Shown: positions 1 through 8,468, numbered from the stretch's first letter. The stretch is 64,000 bases of DNA from Leminorella richardii (GCF_900478135.1 NZ_LS483470.1:2104501-2168500), one strand, 5' to 3'. Notes: generated by a model from the sequence alone, not told the origin. Numbers and translations: made by a program.

Positions 1-41
1 CTGTAGCAAATAAGAGATATAAAAGATCGCGCAGCACAAAG

Positions 42-76
42 AAACAGGGCGTCAATATGTTGGCGCCCTGTTTTCT
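42..76 (-). terminator. intrinsic terminator of nupX
   Basis: A perfect inverted repeat (42-51 AAACAGGGCG against 64-73 CGCCCTGTTT, 12-nt loop) lies just beyond the nupX stop codon. Both sides carry T-rich tails, so it can work in both directions, but its position fits termination of the minus-strand nupX transcript. Confidence 0.75.
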
Positions 77-100
77 TATGTCATATTAATATCAGGCAAA

Positions 101-1351
101 TTATGCCAAGCCAATAAAGAAGCCGGCTATCGTGGCACTCATTAGGTTAGACAGCGTAGCCGCTACCAGCGCTCTCAGCCCCAGTTTGGCAATTTCAGGC
201 GTACGGTGTGGGGCAACGGCCGAAAATGCACCCACAACGACACCTATCGAGCCGAAGTTAGCGTAGCCACAGAGTGCAAACGATACGATGGCGATAGTCT
301 TTCCATCCAGCGCGCCTGCCGTCTGCAAATAGGGAGAAAGGCTGAGATAGGCGACAAATTCGTTAACCGCCAGCTTTTGCCCCATCAGGCTTCCAGCAAA
401 CGACGCATCGCTCCAGTCTACGCCCATCAGCCAGGCCAGCGGAGCCAGAAGGTAGCCAAAAATCCCTTCCAGCGTAGCGCCATCAAAACCAAACCAGCCG
501 CCAACGCCACCGATAATCCCGTTAATAAGCGCAATCATAGCAACAAAGGCCAGAACGACCGTTGCGACGCCTACCGCAATTTTCATCCCGGTTGTCGCGC
601 CGCTGGCTACCGCTTCAATAGCGCTTTTCGGCGGCGTTTCGGTAAACGACAGGTTATCGAAAGTCACCTGGCTCTCTTCCATCGCCGGGCTCAGCATTCG
701 GGCAAACAGAATCCCCCCAGGGATCGCCATAAATGACGCAGCCAAAAGATAGTCGATGGGTACGCCCAGTGCAGCATAGCCAATCATCGTTGAACCGCCG
801 ATGGACGCCATTCCGCTACAGATAGCAGTAAACAGCTCATTGCGATTTAAACGAGTGACAAATGGCTTCAAAATCGCCGGAATTTCGTTTTGCCCAAGGA
901 AAATAGTCGTCACGGCAACAAAGGATTCAATTTTGCTAATATTGAGCGCTTTTTGAAAAATCCCACCGAGAATGCGGATAAGCACTCCCATGACGCCAAT
1001 GTAATAAAGCAGGCTCACCAGTGCGGTAATAAAAATAATGGCGGGCAATACGCGAAAGGCAAAAATGAATCCAGCACCGTCAAACAGCTGTTCCATTTTT
1101 GGCCCGACGAGGGAACCAAAAAGAAACGCGCTTCCCGCGTCGCTGTAGGTCATCACCTTATGTACACCCAAGGCCGCCTGCTCCGCCAGCCACTTTCCCG
1201 GAGGGAAATAGAGCATCACGCCGCCAATGGCGATTTGTAATATCAGCGCGGCGCCAACAGTGCGCAGACTGATGCTTTTTTTATTCACTGACAGCAAGAA
1301 AGCGATGGTCAATAGCACCATCATACCCAGAACACTTCTCATTATATCCAT
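101..1351 (-). CDS. nupX: NupC-family nucleoside transporter NupX
   Basis: Inner-membrane nucleoside uptake protein of the concentrative nucleoside transporter (CNT/NupC) family, which couples import to the ion gradient. The 416-residue length equals that of E. coli NupX (YeiM), and the start (MDIMRSVLGMMVLLTIAFLL) and end (SATIAGFFIGLA) match it closely. About ten hydrophobic segments are visible. The family signature region FLGQNEIPA is near residue 153 and a second conserved block, LCGYANFGSIG, is near residue 362. It lies 122 bases downstream of rihB on the same strand, so imported nucleosides would be passed to the hydrolase. The pairing with rihB and yeiL repeats the E. coli neighbourhood, but the pseudouridine genes psuG and psuK do not appear in the window. 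Confidence 0.93.
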   Translation of the reverse strand: MDIMRSVLGMMVLLTIAFLLSVNKKSISLRTVGAALILQIAIGGVMLYFPPGKWLAEQAALGVHKVMTYSDAGSAFLFGSLVGPKMEQLFDGAGFIFAFRVLPAIIFITALVSLLYYIGVMGVLIRILGGIFQKALNISKIESFVAVTTIFLGQNEIPAILKPFVTRLNRNELFTAICSGMASIGGSTMIGYAALGVPIDYLLAASFMAIPGGILFARMLSPAMEESQVTFDNLSFTETPPKSAIEAVASGATTGMKIAVGVATVVLAFVAMIALINGIIGGVGGWFGFDGATLEGIFGYLLAPLAWLMGVDWSDASFAGSLMGQKLAVNEFVAYLSLSPYLQTAGALDGKTIAIVSFALCGYANFGSIGVVVGAFSAVAPHRTPEIAKLGLRALVAATLSNLMSATIAGFFIGLA

Positions 1352-1473
1352 AATGAAGATCTCGTTATGCCAGGCCTGATCCTATGAAGGGCACCTCTCT
1401 CTGCCCATCAAGCATGCGGCGACAGCGTCTCGCTCTCCCGCATGATCTAGACAGCGCGCAGCTATGTGAAGGA

Positions 1474-2406
1474 TCAGATATACATCCGCACGCACTCTTC
1501 CACGAGGTTCCAAAACCACTTGGTGTCAATGGTAATGCCCACTTTCGCATTGGCCGGTTTTCCAAGAACGCCCAGCTCGTCGCACACGGTACGTCCATAG
1601 CACGGGCCGCTGTTCACATCGATTTCAACGTACATATCCTTCGTAGTGATGCCCTGTGGATGAATGAGGTATCCGATGCAGGTAGCATCGTGTACTGGGC
1701 CGCCCGCCAGACCATAGTTTTCGTATTGCGTTTTGAGGGTAAAATTCATGATGTCGCTGAATAACTGACCGGCGGGGCCGCCCGCCCTTTCCATTCGAGC
1801 GATAACGTCAGCAGTACAGACGGTTTGGTTGGTCAAATCTAATCCCATCATCACCAGCGGCACACCGGAGGTAAAGACAACGCGAGCCGCTTCAGGGTCA
1901 GCATAGATATTGAATTCTGCAGAAGGCGTAAAGTTGCCCGTACCGTAGGCTCCTCCCATCAGTACGATTTCACGAATCTTTGGTAAAATGGCGGGCTGCA
2001 TGCGCATCGCAACGGCAATATTGGTCAGCGGGCCGACGGGCACCAGAGTAATATCACCGTCGCTTGCCATCAGCGTATCAATAATATATTTAACCGCGTG
2101 AGTACTTTCCGCTTCACGAGTGAGTGGCGCAAATACTGGGCCATCCAATCCTGATTCACCGTGAATATTATCCGCCACTATCTGCTGTCTCATGATGGGC
2201 TGCGGCATCCCGGCATAAACCGGCACATCAATATTCAACGTTTGGCACACGTTTAATCCATTGACTAAGGTTTTATCCAACGTTTGATTTCCAGCAACAA
2301 TGGTGATCCCTAATAGGTCAATAGACGGGTGTTTTGCCGCCAACATGATGGCAATTGCATCATCATGACCCGGATCGCAATCCAGAATAATCTTTCTCTT
2401 TTCCAT
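1474..2406 (-). CDS. rihB: pyrimidine-specific ribonucleoside hydrolase RihB
   Basis: Cytoplasmic nucleoside hydrolase that cleaves ribonucleosides (cytidine and uridine in E. coli RihB) into base and ribose. The calcium-binding family signature DCDPGHDD is at residues 9-16, and the catalytic-histidine region GGPVHDATC is near residue 240. Its 310 residues are close to the 313 of E. coli RihB (YeiK). It is divergent from yeiL, with a shared 120-base control region that contains a perfect palindrome at 2506-2523. nupX follows downstream and probably shares the transcript. RihA or RihC are alternative paralogues, but the yeiL-rihB-nupX context favours RihB. Confidence 0.9.
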   Translation of the reverse strand: MEKRKIILDCDPGHDDAIAIMLAAKHPSIDLLGITIVAGNQTLDKTLVNGLNVCQTLNIDVPVYAGMPQPIMRQQIVADNIHGESGLDGPVFAPLTREAESTHAVKYIIDTLMASDGDITLVPVGPLTNIAVAMRMQPAILPKIREIVLMGGAYGTGNFTPSAEFNIYADPEAARVVFTSGVPLVMMGLDLTNQTVCTADVIARMERAGGPAGQLFSDIMNFTLKTQYENYGLAGGPVHDATCIGYLIHPQGITTKDMYVEIDVNSGPCYGRTVCDELGVLGKPANAKVGITIDTKWFWNLVEECVRMYI

Positions 2407-2505
2407 TTTTTATTTCCTCTGCTAGCTGTTACGTTATTTTCGTCTTATCAAAGAAAACTTAATCAGGTCGACGGTCGCAGCATAACAACAGAAAACCGAT
2501 GCTAA

Positions 2506-2523
2506 ATATGAGAAATCTCATAT
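2506..2523. promoter_or_regulatory. palindromic operator, candidate YeiL site
   Basis: ATATGAGA-AA-TCTCATAT is a perfect inverted repeat with the TGA-N6-TCA geometry of CRP/FNR-family binding sites. It is centred in the rihB/yeiL divergent region and nearly touches the yeiL ribosome-binding site. The inference is autoregulation by YeiL and control of rihB-nupX. Confidence 0.5.
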
Positions 2524-2535
2524 CAGGAAATGAAC

Positions 2536-3246
2536 ATGAAAGAAGTCCAAGATGACGTTCTCAAGCAGCAATTGATTAACGACTCTGGTTATAAAGCCCA
2601 GTTTTCTGTAGACGTTGTGCGTAATACTCGGCTGTTCTACATCGCAGCTGGAGACTACATCGTGAAGGAGGGAAGCCAGCCGTCCTATCTGTTTTACCTT
2701 GCTCGCGGCCGAGCCAAGCTTTACGCCACATTACCGAATGGCCGGATTTCCCTAATCGACTTTTTTTGCGCCCCCTGTTTTATTGGCGAGATAGAATTAG
2801 TGAATAAAGACCACGCCCCGAGAGCCGTTCAGTCTATTGAAGAATGCTGGTGTCTGGCGCTGCCCATGAAGCCGTTTCGGCCTCAGCTATTAAACGATGC
2901 AACTTTTCTGCGCAATCTTTGTGTCGCCTTGAGCCACAAGAACTACCGTAATATTGTCTCACTCACACAGAATCAGTCGTTTCCTTTAGTGAATCGACTG
3001 GCGGCCTTTATTTTGCTTACTCAGCACAGTGACCAATATCGCGAAAAACACACTCAGGCGGCGGAATATATGGGAGTTTCATATCGCCACCTGCTGTACG
3101 TTATCGCCCAATTCACGCGAGATGGCCTGCTGCTAAAGCAAAAAAGCGGCTATGCCATTATCAATAAACCCATGCTCACGGCGCTCGCCCTTGAGATGGA
3201 TCCAGAGAATAACTTCACCGACCTGTTGTATCGCGTCACGCTCTAG
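2536..3246 (+). CDS. yeiL: Crp/Fnr-family transcriptional regulator YeiL
   Basis: One-component regulator of the CRP/FNR superfamily. Residues 20-130 have the character of a cyclic-nucleotide-binding-like sensor fold (GDYIVKEGSQPSYLFYLARG). The C-terminal part, about residues 160-215, holds a helix-turn-helix (TQAAEYMGVSYRHLLYVIAQ). Cysteines occur in FFCAPCF, ECWC and NLC, which could support an iron-sulfur sensor as proposed for E. coli YeiL; this is inference. The second ATG (2536) is chosen because AGGA at 2525-2528 is 7 bases from it but only 1 base from the ATG at 2530. It is somewhat longer than E. coli YeiL (219 residues). It likely controls the divergent rihB-nupX unit. Confidence 0.85.
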   Translation: MKEVQDDVLKQQLINDSGYKAQFSVDVVRNTRLFYIAAGDYIVKEGSQPSYLFYLARGRAKLYATLPNGRISLIDFFCAPCFIGEIELVNKDHAPRAVQSIEECWCLALPMKPFRPQLLNDATFLRNLCVALSHKNYRNIVSLTQNQSFPLVNRLAAFILLTQHSDQYREKHTQAAEYMGVSYRHLLYVIAQFTRDGLLLKQKSGYAIINKPMLTALALEMDPENNFTDLLYRVTL

Positions 3247-3264
3247 TTGCCCTTATAGGGCAAC
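3246..3264 (+). other. stem-loop directly after yeiL
   Basis: GTTGCCCT-TAT-AGGGCAAC forms a perfect 8-bp stem starting in the yeiL stop codon. No T-run follows directly, so it is an RNA 3'-end or stability hairpin rather than a standard terminator. Confidence 0.4.
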
Positions 3265-3410
3265 TCTGAGGCTAATTCGTTGACTTTTTGTAAGGCTGCT
3301 CACACAAATTTCATCTCTTTTTTTTGTTATTGTTGCGAGTTCATCAAAACGCATATTTCAGGATGAATAGTGGCGCAATAAGATCTAAAATAGCCCCCTA
3401 CGGTGAAAAA

Positions 3411-3455
3411 CGTCTTGCTCCAGCCCGATAAAGACTCAGAGCAAGACGCTTTTTT
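3411..3455 (+). terminator. terminator-like hairpin ahead of ybjL
   Basis: A 10-bp perfect stem (3411-3420 CGTCTTGCTC against 3439-3448 GAGCAAGACG) has an 18-nt loop, an A-run before it and a T6 run after it. It sits 165 bases beyond yeiL and 60 bases before ybjL. It may end the yeiL transcript or act as an attenuator in the ybjL leader. Confidence 0.7.
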
Positions 3456-3516
3456 ATAGCGATGCTGTAAAATATTTCACTATTTAACCGCTGCGGACAA
3501 CGTTGAAGTCAACACT

Positions 3517-5202
3517 GTGAATATCGATATTATTGGCCTGTTAAACAGCAACTACATATTGCTGCTGTTCGTCGTACTGGCTCTTGGCCTGTGTTTGGGA
3601 AAAATCCGTTTAGGAAGCGTTCAGCTCGGAAACTCTATCGGCGTACTGGTAGTGTCTTTGCTGCTCGGGTACTACCACTTTTCCATTAATACAGAAGCGC
3701 TGAACCTCGGCTTTATGCTGTTTATCTTCTGCGTCGGCGTCGAAGCGGGGCCGAACTTCTTTGCCATCTTCTTCAGAGACGGTAAAAACTACTTTATGCT
3801 GGCGTTGGTCATGGTCGCCAGCGCCCTGTTTATTGCTCTTGGACTGGGTAAGCTGCTCAAGTGGGATATTGGCCTGACGGCGGGTATGCTGGCTGGTTCA
3901 ATGACGTCAACCCCAGTGCTGGTAGGTGCCGGCGATACGCTCCGACATACCGCCACCGACGCGGCAACGCTGGCCCAGGCGCAAGATCATCTGAGCCTTG
4001 GATATGCCCTTACCTACCTGCTAGGCCTTGTTAGCCTGATTTTCGCCGCTCGCTATTTACCGAAACTGCAACATCAGGATTTGCCAACCTGTGCTCAGCA
4101 GATTGCCCGAGAGCGCGGTCTGGATCATGACAGTCAGCGTAAAGTCTATTTGCCGGTGATCCGCGCCTATCGCGTAGGCCCTGAACTGGTTGCATGGGCT
4201 GCCGGAAAGAACCTTCGGGAATTGGGTATCTACCGTCAAACGGGCTGCTATATTGAAAAAATTCGCCGTAACGGCATTATCGCCAACCCCGACGGCGACG
4301 CTGTGCTTCAGCTTAATGATGAAATTTCTCTGGTCGGCTACCCTGACGCCCATGCACGCCTCGACCCAAGCTTTCGCAACGGTAAAGAGGTCTTTGAGCG
4401 CGACCTTCTCGACATGCGCATTGTCACTGAAGAAATCGTGGTGAAAAACAACAATGCGGTGGGCAAACGCCTAAGCCAGATTAACCTGACTGACCACGGC
4501 TGCTTCCTAAACCGCGTGATCCGCAGCCAGATAGAGATGCCTATTGACGACAACATTGTGTTGAACAAAGGCGACGTTTTGCACGTCAGCGGCGACGCTC
4601 ACCGCGTTAAAAGCGTCGCTGATCGTATCGGGTTTATCTCTATTCACAGCCAGCTGACCGATCTGCTGGCGTTCTGTGCTTTCTTTGTCCTGGGACTGAT
4701 GATTGGGCAAATTACCTTTCAATTCAGCAACTTTTCCTTTGGCATCGGCAACGCTGCTGGGCTGCTGTTCTCCGGTATTATGCTGGGCTTTATGCGAGCC
4801 AACCACCCTACCTTCGGCTATATTCCTCGCGGAGCGCTCAATATGGTCAAAGAGTTTGGACTGATGGTGTTTATGGCAGGCGTTGGCCTTAGTGCAGGCA
4901 GCGGCATTGGCAACAACCTTGGCATCGTTGGCGGGCAAATGCTGGGCGCTGCGCTTATTGTCAGTCTGGTGCCGGTGGTGATTTGCTTCCTGTTTGGCGC
5001 TTATGTGCTCAAAATGAACCGAGCGTTGCTGTTTGGCGCCATCATGGGAGCGCGTACCTGTGCACCCGCCATGGAGATTATCAGCGACACTTCGCGCAGC
5101 AATATTCCCGCGCTGGGCTATGCCGGAACCTACGCCATTGCCAACGTATTGCTCACACTGGCGGGCTCGCTGATTGTCATCATTTGGCCAAGTATTTTTT
5201 AA
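3517..5202 (+). CDS. ybjL: AspT/YidE/YbjL-family antiporter-like protein YbjL
   Basis: Integral membrane protein of the aspartate:alanine exchanger family; the substrate of YbjL itself is not established. The 561 residues form two hydrophobic halves of about five to six helices each (residues 5-180 and 375-560). They flank two cytoplasmic TrkA-C/RCK_C regulatory domains (about residues 205-285 and 290-375). Repeated family motifs GSMTSTPVLVGAGD and GARTCAPAMEIISD mark the pseudo-symmetric halves. A GTG start is used with only a weak GAAG ribosome-binding site. rybB follows directly, as in E. coli. A second member, YidE, is encoded at 40990-42642. Confidence 0.9.
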   Translation: MNIDIIGLLNSNYILLLFVVLALGLCLGKIRLGSVQLGNSIGVLVVSLLLGYYHFSINTEALNLGFMLFIFCVGVEAGPNFFAIFFRDGKNYFMLALVMVASALFIALGLGKLLKWDIGLTAGMLAGSMTSTPVLVGAGDTLRHTATDAATLAQAQDHLSLGYALTYLLGLVSLIFAARYLPKLQHQDLPTCAQQIARERGLDHDSQRKVYLPVIRAYRVGPELVAWAAGKNLRELGIYRQTGCYIEKIRRNGIIANPDGDAVLQLNDEISLVGYPDAHARLDPSFRNGKEVFERDLLDMRIVTEEIVVKNNNAVGKRLSQINLTDHGCFLNRVIRSQIEMPIDDNIVLNKGDVLHVSGDAHRVKSVADRIGFISIHSQLTDLLAFCAFFVLGLMIGQITFQFSNFSFGIGNAAGLLFSGIMLGFMRANHPTFGYIPRGALNMVKEFGLMVFMAGVGLSAGSGIGNNLGIVGGQMLGAALIVSLVPVVICFLFGAYVLKMNRALLFGAIMGARTCAPAMEIISDTSRSNIPALGYAGTYAIANVLLTLAGSLIVIIWPSIF

Positions 5203-5265
5203 TTTAATAAAAATCAATCTGATAGGAAATTTTTTAAAAAAAGTACCAAAAATCTATATTTATAG

Positions 5266-5293
5266 TGAACTATTTAAACTGTCCGGCGTCTTA
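5266..5293 (+). promoter_or_regulatory. sigma-E promoter of rybB
   Basis: TGAACTA (5266-5272) and GTCTTA (5288-5293) match the sigma-E -35 (GGAACTT) and -10 (GTCTAA) elements with a 15-base spacer. They place the start 7 bases downstream, exactly at the conserved GCCACTGC start of RybB. This agrees with the known envelope-stress control of rybB. Confidence 0.75.
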
Positions 5294-5299
5294 ACTAGT

Positions 5300-5382
5300 G
5301 CCACTGCTTTACTTTCAATCTTCCCTCATTGAGGTTGGCCCGATAAGCTCTTAATACGTTTCATGCTTATCGGGCTTTTTAT
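5300..5382 (+). ncRNA. rybB: Hfq-dependent small RNA RybB
   Basis: The 5' end GCCACTGCTTT is identical to the conserved seed of enterobacterial RybB, which base-pairs with outer-membrane porin mRNAs and silences them during sigma-E stress. The rest of the RNA has diverged from E. coli. It ends in a perfect 10-bp terminator stem (5339-5348 CCCGATAAGC against 5365-5374 GCTTATCGGG) followed by CTTTTT, giving about 82 nt. The location just downstream of ybjL on the same strand is the same as in E. coli. A sigma-E-like promoter sits at the right distance upstream. Recognition is by sequence memory and synteny; an Rfam search would confirm it. Confidence 0.85.
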
Positions 5383-5498
5383 TGCCCGTAATTTACCCAA
5401 AACACTTTTTCTTTAGGCATGCTTTCTCACAATATCATACAATAGAGAAATACCGCGTCCGGCTTGTGCCGTTAAACCTCATAGGGAAGCGTGACGTT

Positions 5499-6068
5499 AT
5501 GTCATTAATCAAGAAAATCTTTATTGGCTATCTAGTCTGTTTTGCCATCGGAACTGGGCTGCTTTGCAGCTACTATCTTCCTTCCAGCCACATCGTAAAA
5601 ATCACCGGTTCAGAAGTGAAGCGGGTTGATAACGACGGCCCTATTTCGGCTGAAAACCCCGCTGACGGCCCAACTCGCGACGTGTACTACATTTACACCA
5701 TTGATGAAAACAAGAAGATCGTCGTTTACAGCAACGAAGATACTGGATGGAGCTTCCCTTGGTACTTCAAGTTCAACAGTGCTGACATTCAGGCTCAGGC
5801 CCAGGCCGCCAATGACGCAGGCCAAGTCACTCGCATTGTTTACTACGGCTGGCGTTTCAACATGCTCAACCTGTTTAAGAACATTGTTTCCGTTAAGCAG
5901 GTTGAGAGCTATGAGTCATCCACCTTTTCGTTTTATACCGTAATGAAAGGGCTGGGCTGGTTTGTCTGGCTGCTGCTGATCGTTCTTCAGGCGGCAATCC
6001 CTTCCCTATATACCAGTTGGCGGGAGCGGAAAGACTTCCGTCGCCCAGACGGTTCAGTTGTCAAATAA
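5499..6068 (+). CDS. DUF1523-family membrane-anchored protein
   Basis: A 189-residue protein of unknown function resembling the DUF1523 family. An N-terminal membrane segment (residues 7-26) is followed by a soluble, probably periplasmic, region containing the KITGSEVKRVD strand typical of the family. A second hydrophobic segment near residues 150-170 (LGWFVWLLLIVLQAAIP) precedes a short basic tail. The ATG at 5499 is chosen over a longer upstream reading because AGGGAAG precedes it and the hydrophobic anchor then lies at the N-terminus. It stands alone between rybB and rimO with its own terminator. No function can be assigned. Confidence 0.75.
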   Translation: MSLIKKIFIGYLVCFAIGTGLLCSYYLPSSHIVKITGSEVKRVDNDGPISAENPADGPTRDVYYIYTIDENKKIVVYSNEDTGWSFPWYFKFNSADIQAQAQAANDAGQVTRIVYYGWRFNMLNLFKNIVSVKQVESYESSTFSFYTVMKGLGWFVWLLLIVLQAAIPSLYTSWRERKDFRRPDGSVVK

Positions 6069-6090
6069 CGCGTAACATCAGGTTTCAAAC

Positions 6091-6115
6091 GGCGGCTTCG
6101 GTCGCCGCTTTTGTC
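6091..6115 (+). terminator. UUCG-tetraloop terminator
   Basis: Stem 6091-6096/6101-6106 (GGCGGC against GTCGCC, one G-U pair) is closed by a cUUCGg tetraloop and followed by GCTTTTGTCTT. It ends the DUF1523 transcript. Confidence 0.65.
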
Positions 6116-6200
6116 TTCATCCCCCTACGCCCTTGTCTGTAACTCCGCTATCCCTTTGTGCTAAAATCCGCGCAGTTTTCCTTAATGAGTAAAAGATTTC

Positions 6201-7520
6201 ATGAGTAACGCCCCGACTATCGGCTTTGTTTCCCTCGGCTGCCCCAAAAACCTCGTTGATTCTGAACGCATTCTGACGGAGCTTCGCGCCGACGGATATC
6301 AGATCGTTCCCCGCTATGACGGCGCCGATCTGGTGATTGTTAACACCTGCGGCTTTATTGAAGGCGCCGTTCAGGAATCACTAGAAGCCATAGGTGAGGC
6401 GCTGGCAGAGAACGGTAAAGTGATCGTTACCGGCTGTCTGGGCGCAAAAGAAAACCAAATTCGCGAAGTGCATCCCAAGGTTTTGGAGATAACCGGCCCC
6501 CACAGCTATGAGCAGGTGCTGGCTCACGTTCATACCTATGCGCCAAAGCCGGAATACCACCCGTTTACTAGCTTGGTTCCCGCTCAGGGCGTCAAGCTTA
6601 CGCCGAAACACTATGCCTATCTAAAAATTTCCGAAGGCTGTAACCACCGCTGCACGTTCTGCATTATTCCTTCAATGCGTGGCGATCTGGACAGCCGCCC
6701 TATCGGCTCAGTGCTGGATGAAGCCAAACGCCTGGCGGATGCGGGTGTCAAAGAGCTGCTAGTAATCTCTCAAGACACTTCTGCCTACGGCGTTGATGTT
6801 AAACACCGCACTGGCTTCTGGAACGGGCAACCGGTCAAAACGGATATGGTCAGCCTGTGCGAACAGCTGGCGTCACTGGGCGTTTGGGTTCGACTACACT
6901 ACGTTTATCCCTATCCGCACGTTGACGATGTAATTCCTTTGATGGCTGCTGGAAAAGTGCTCCCCTATCTGGATATTCCACTACAGCACGCCAGTCCTAA
7001 AGTGCTGAAGGCCATGAAGCGCCCCGGATCCGTGGAGCGCACGCTAGAGCGCATCAAGCGCTGGCGGGAAATTTGCCCACAGCTCACGCTGCGCTCAACG
7101 TTTATCGTCGGCTTCCCTGGTGAAACAGAAGAAGACTTTGAGATGCTGCTGGAGTTTTTAAAAGAGGCGCGTCTCGACAGGGTTGGCTGCTTTAAGTACA
7201 GCCCAGTTGAAGGGGCTGCCGCCAACGAGCTGGACGATCAGGTTCCCGAAGAGGTGAAGGAAGAGCGTTTCCACCGCTTTATGCAGTTACAGCAGCGCAT
7301 TTCCACCGAACGCCTACAGGAAAAAGTGGGTCAGACACTTCCCGTTATTATTGACGAAGTGGATGAAGAAGGCGCTATCGGCAGAAGCATGGCCGACGCT
7401 CCTGAAATTGACGGTGTGGTTTATCTTAACGAAGAGCGCGGCGTAAAGCCCGGCGACGTTGTGATGGTGTTGATTGAAAACGCCGATGAGTACGATCTTT
7501 GGGGAAGTGTCGTTCGCTAA
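6201..7520 (+). CDS. rimO: ribosomal protein S12 methylthiotransferase RimO
   Basis: Radical-SAM enzyme that adds a methylthio group to the conserved aspartate of ribosomal protein S12 (Asp89 in E. coli). Order of domains: an N-terminal MTTase/UPF0004 domain (residues 8-120; GFVSLGCPKNLVDSERILTE with cluster cysteines at CPKN, NTCG and TGCLG), a radical-SAM domain with CNHRCTFC near residue 150, and a C-terminal TRAM domain (about 370-439) that binds S12. The 439 residues match the family length (E. coli 441). It is a single-gene unit with a strong terminator at 7559-7592. Confidence is high from the RimO-specific sequence rather than MiaB. Confidence 0.96.
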   Translation: MSNAPTIGFVSLGCPKNLVDSERILTELRADGYQIVPRYDGADLVIVNTCGFIEGAVQESLEAIGEALAENGKVIVTGCLGAKENQIREVHPKVLEITGPHSYEQVLAHVHTYAPKPEYHPFTSLVPAQGVKLTPKHYAYLKISEGCNHRCTFCIIPSMRGDLDSRPIGSVLDEAKRLADAGVKELLVISQDTSAYGVDVKHRTGFWNGQPVKTDMVSLCEQLASLGVWVRLHYVYPYPHVDDVIPLMAAGKVLPYLDIPLQHASPKVLKAMKRPGSVERTLERIKRWREICPQLTLRSTFIVGFPGETEEDFEMLLEFLKEARLDRVGCFKYSPVEGAAANELDDQVPEEVKEERFHRFMQLQQRISTERLQEKVGQTLPVIIDEVDEEGAIGRSMADAPEIDGVVYLNEERGVKPGDVVMVLIENADEYDLWGSVVR

Positions 7521-7558
7521 CGTTCCCCCCACTACATGTGTTCTCAGATGTAAACTAA

Positions 7559-7592
7559 CGCCCGGTAGCCTTTATCGCACCGGGCGTTTTTT
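7559..7592 (+). terminator. intrinsic terminator of rimO
   Basis: CGCCCGGT (7559-7566) pairs with ACCGGGCG (7579-7586) and is followed by TTTTTT. Confidence 0.85.
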
Positions 7593-7669
7593 ATGTATCT
7601 GTTTAAGCCGATACGCTAGTGGCTATTTCTTTTCACGACAAAAGAAATTTTACTTGCTTCTCGATGACA

Positions 7670-7708
7670 TTTGACTATATATTCATTTTATTCGATTTTT
7701 TAGTCAAA
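7670..7708 (+). promoter_or_regulatory. ArgR double ARG box before artJ
   Basis: The first box, 7670-7687, matches the consensus WNTGAATWWWWATTCANW at 17 of 18 positions. The second, at 7691-7708, has three mismatches. The two are separated by exactly 3 bases, the spacing typical of ArgR operators. TTGCTT (7654-7659) and the TATATT inside the first box (7678-7683) could be the -35 and -10, so ArgR would block the promoter when arginine is plentiful. artJ is a known ArgR target in E. coli. Confidence 0.7.
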
Positions 7709-7736
7709 ATATCTATATCTATCTGGAGCCTTCGTC

Positions 7737-8468
7737 ATGAAAAAAGTTTTAGCCACCCTGTTATTCGCTAGCGTCGCACTGTCCGCACAGGCTGCTGAGA
7801 CTATCCGCTTTGCATCGTCCGCCACCTATCCTCCTTTTGAGTATATCGATAAGGATAACCAGATCGCTGGCTTTGACATCGACCTTGCTAAAGCGCTCTG
7901 TCAGGAAATGAAGGCCGAATGTACCTATTCAAACCACCCGTTTGATAGCCTGATCCCCGCATTGAAATTCCGTCGTTATGACGCCGTGATTTCCGGCATG
8001 GATATTACCGCTGAGCGCAGCAAGCAGGTATTGTTTAGCCAGCCTTACTACGCTAACTCGGCTGTGCTTATTGTGCGTAAAGGCACCGTCACTTCCCCAG
8101 ATCAAATGAAGGGGAAGAAAGTGGGCATGGAAAACGGCTCTACTCATCAAAAATATATGAATGAAAAGCACCCAGAAGTGAATACTGTTCCCTATGACAG
8201 CTACCAAACGGCGGTTATCGACCTGAAGAACGGCCGTTTAGATGCCGTATTCGGTGACACAGCGGCGGTCAACGAGTGGTTAAAAACCAACCCTGACCTT
8301 GAAACGCTGGGTGAGCATATCGCCGATCCGGCCTACTTTGGCTCTGGATTAGGCATAGCCGTTCGTCAGGACAACGCTGCGCTAATGGAAAAAATCAACG
8401 GTGCGCTGGACGCCCTGAAAGCCAACGGTGTCTATAAGCAAATTAACGATAAATGGTTCCCTAACTGA
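7737..8468 (+). CDS. artJ: arginine ABC-transporter periplasmic binding protein ArtJ
   Basis: Periplasmic solute-binding protein of the Art arginine uptake system (SBP family 3). Residues 1-19 form a signal peptide ending AQA-AETIRF. The mature domain carries the family block GFDIDLAKALCQEM and the ligand-loop AVISGMDITAERSKQV. Its 243 residues equal E. coli ArtJ. The cognate ArtPQM membrane components are not in this window, so ArtJ must act with a system encoded elsewhere. ArtI is the alternative paralogue; the ARG boxes upstream and rlmC nearby favour ArtJ. A terminator follows at 8485-8516. Confidence 0.9.
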   Translation: MKKVLATLLFASVALSAQAAETIRFASSATYPPFEYIDKDNQIAGFDIDLAKALCQEMKAECTYSNHPFDSLIPALKFRRYDAVISGMDITAERSKQVLFSQPYYANSAVLIVRKGTVTSPDQMKGKKVGMENGSTHQKYMNEKHPEVNTVPYDSYQTAVIDLKNGRLDAVFGDTAAVNEWLKTNPDLETLGEHIADPAYFGSGLGIAVRQDNAALMEKINGALDALKANGVYKQINDKWFPN

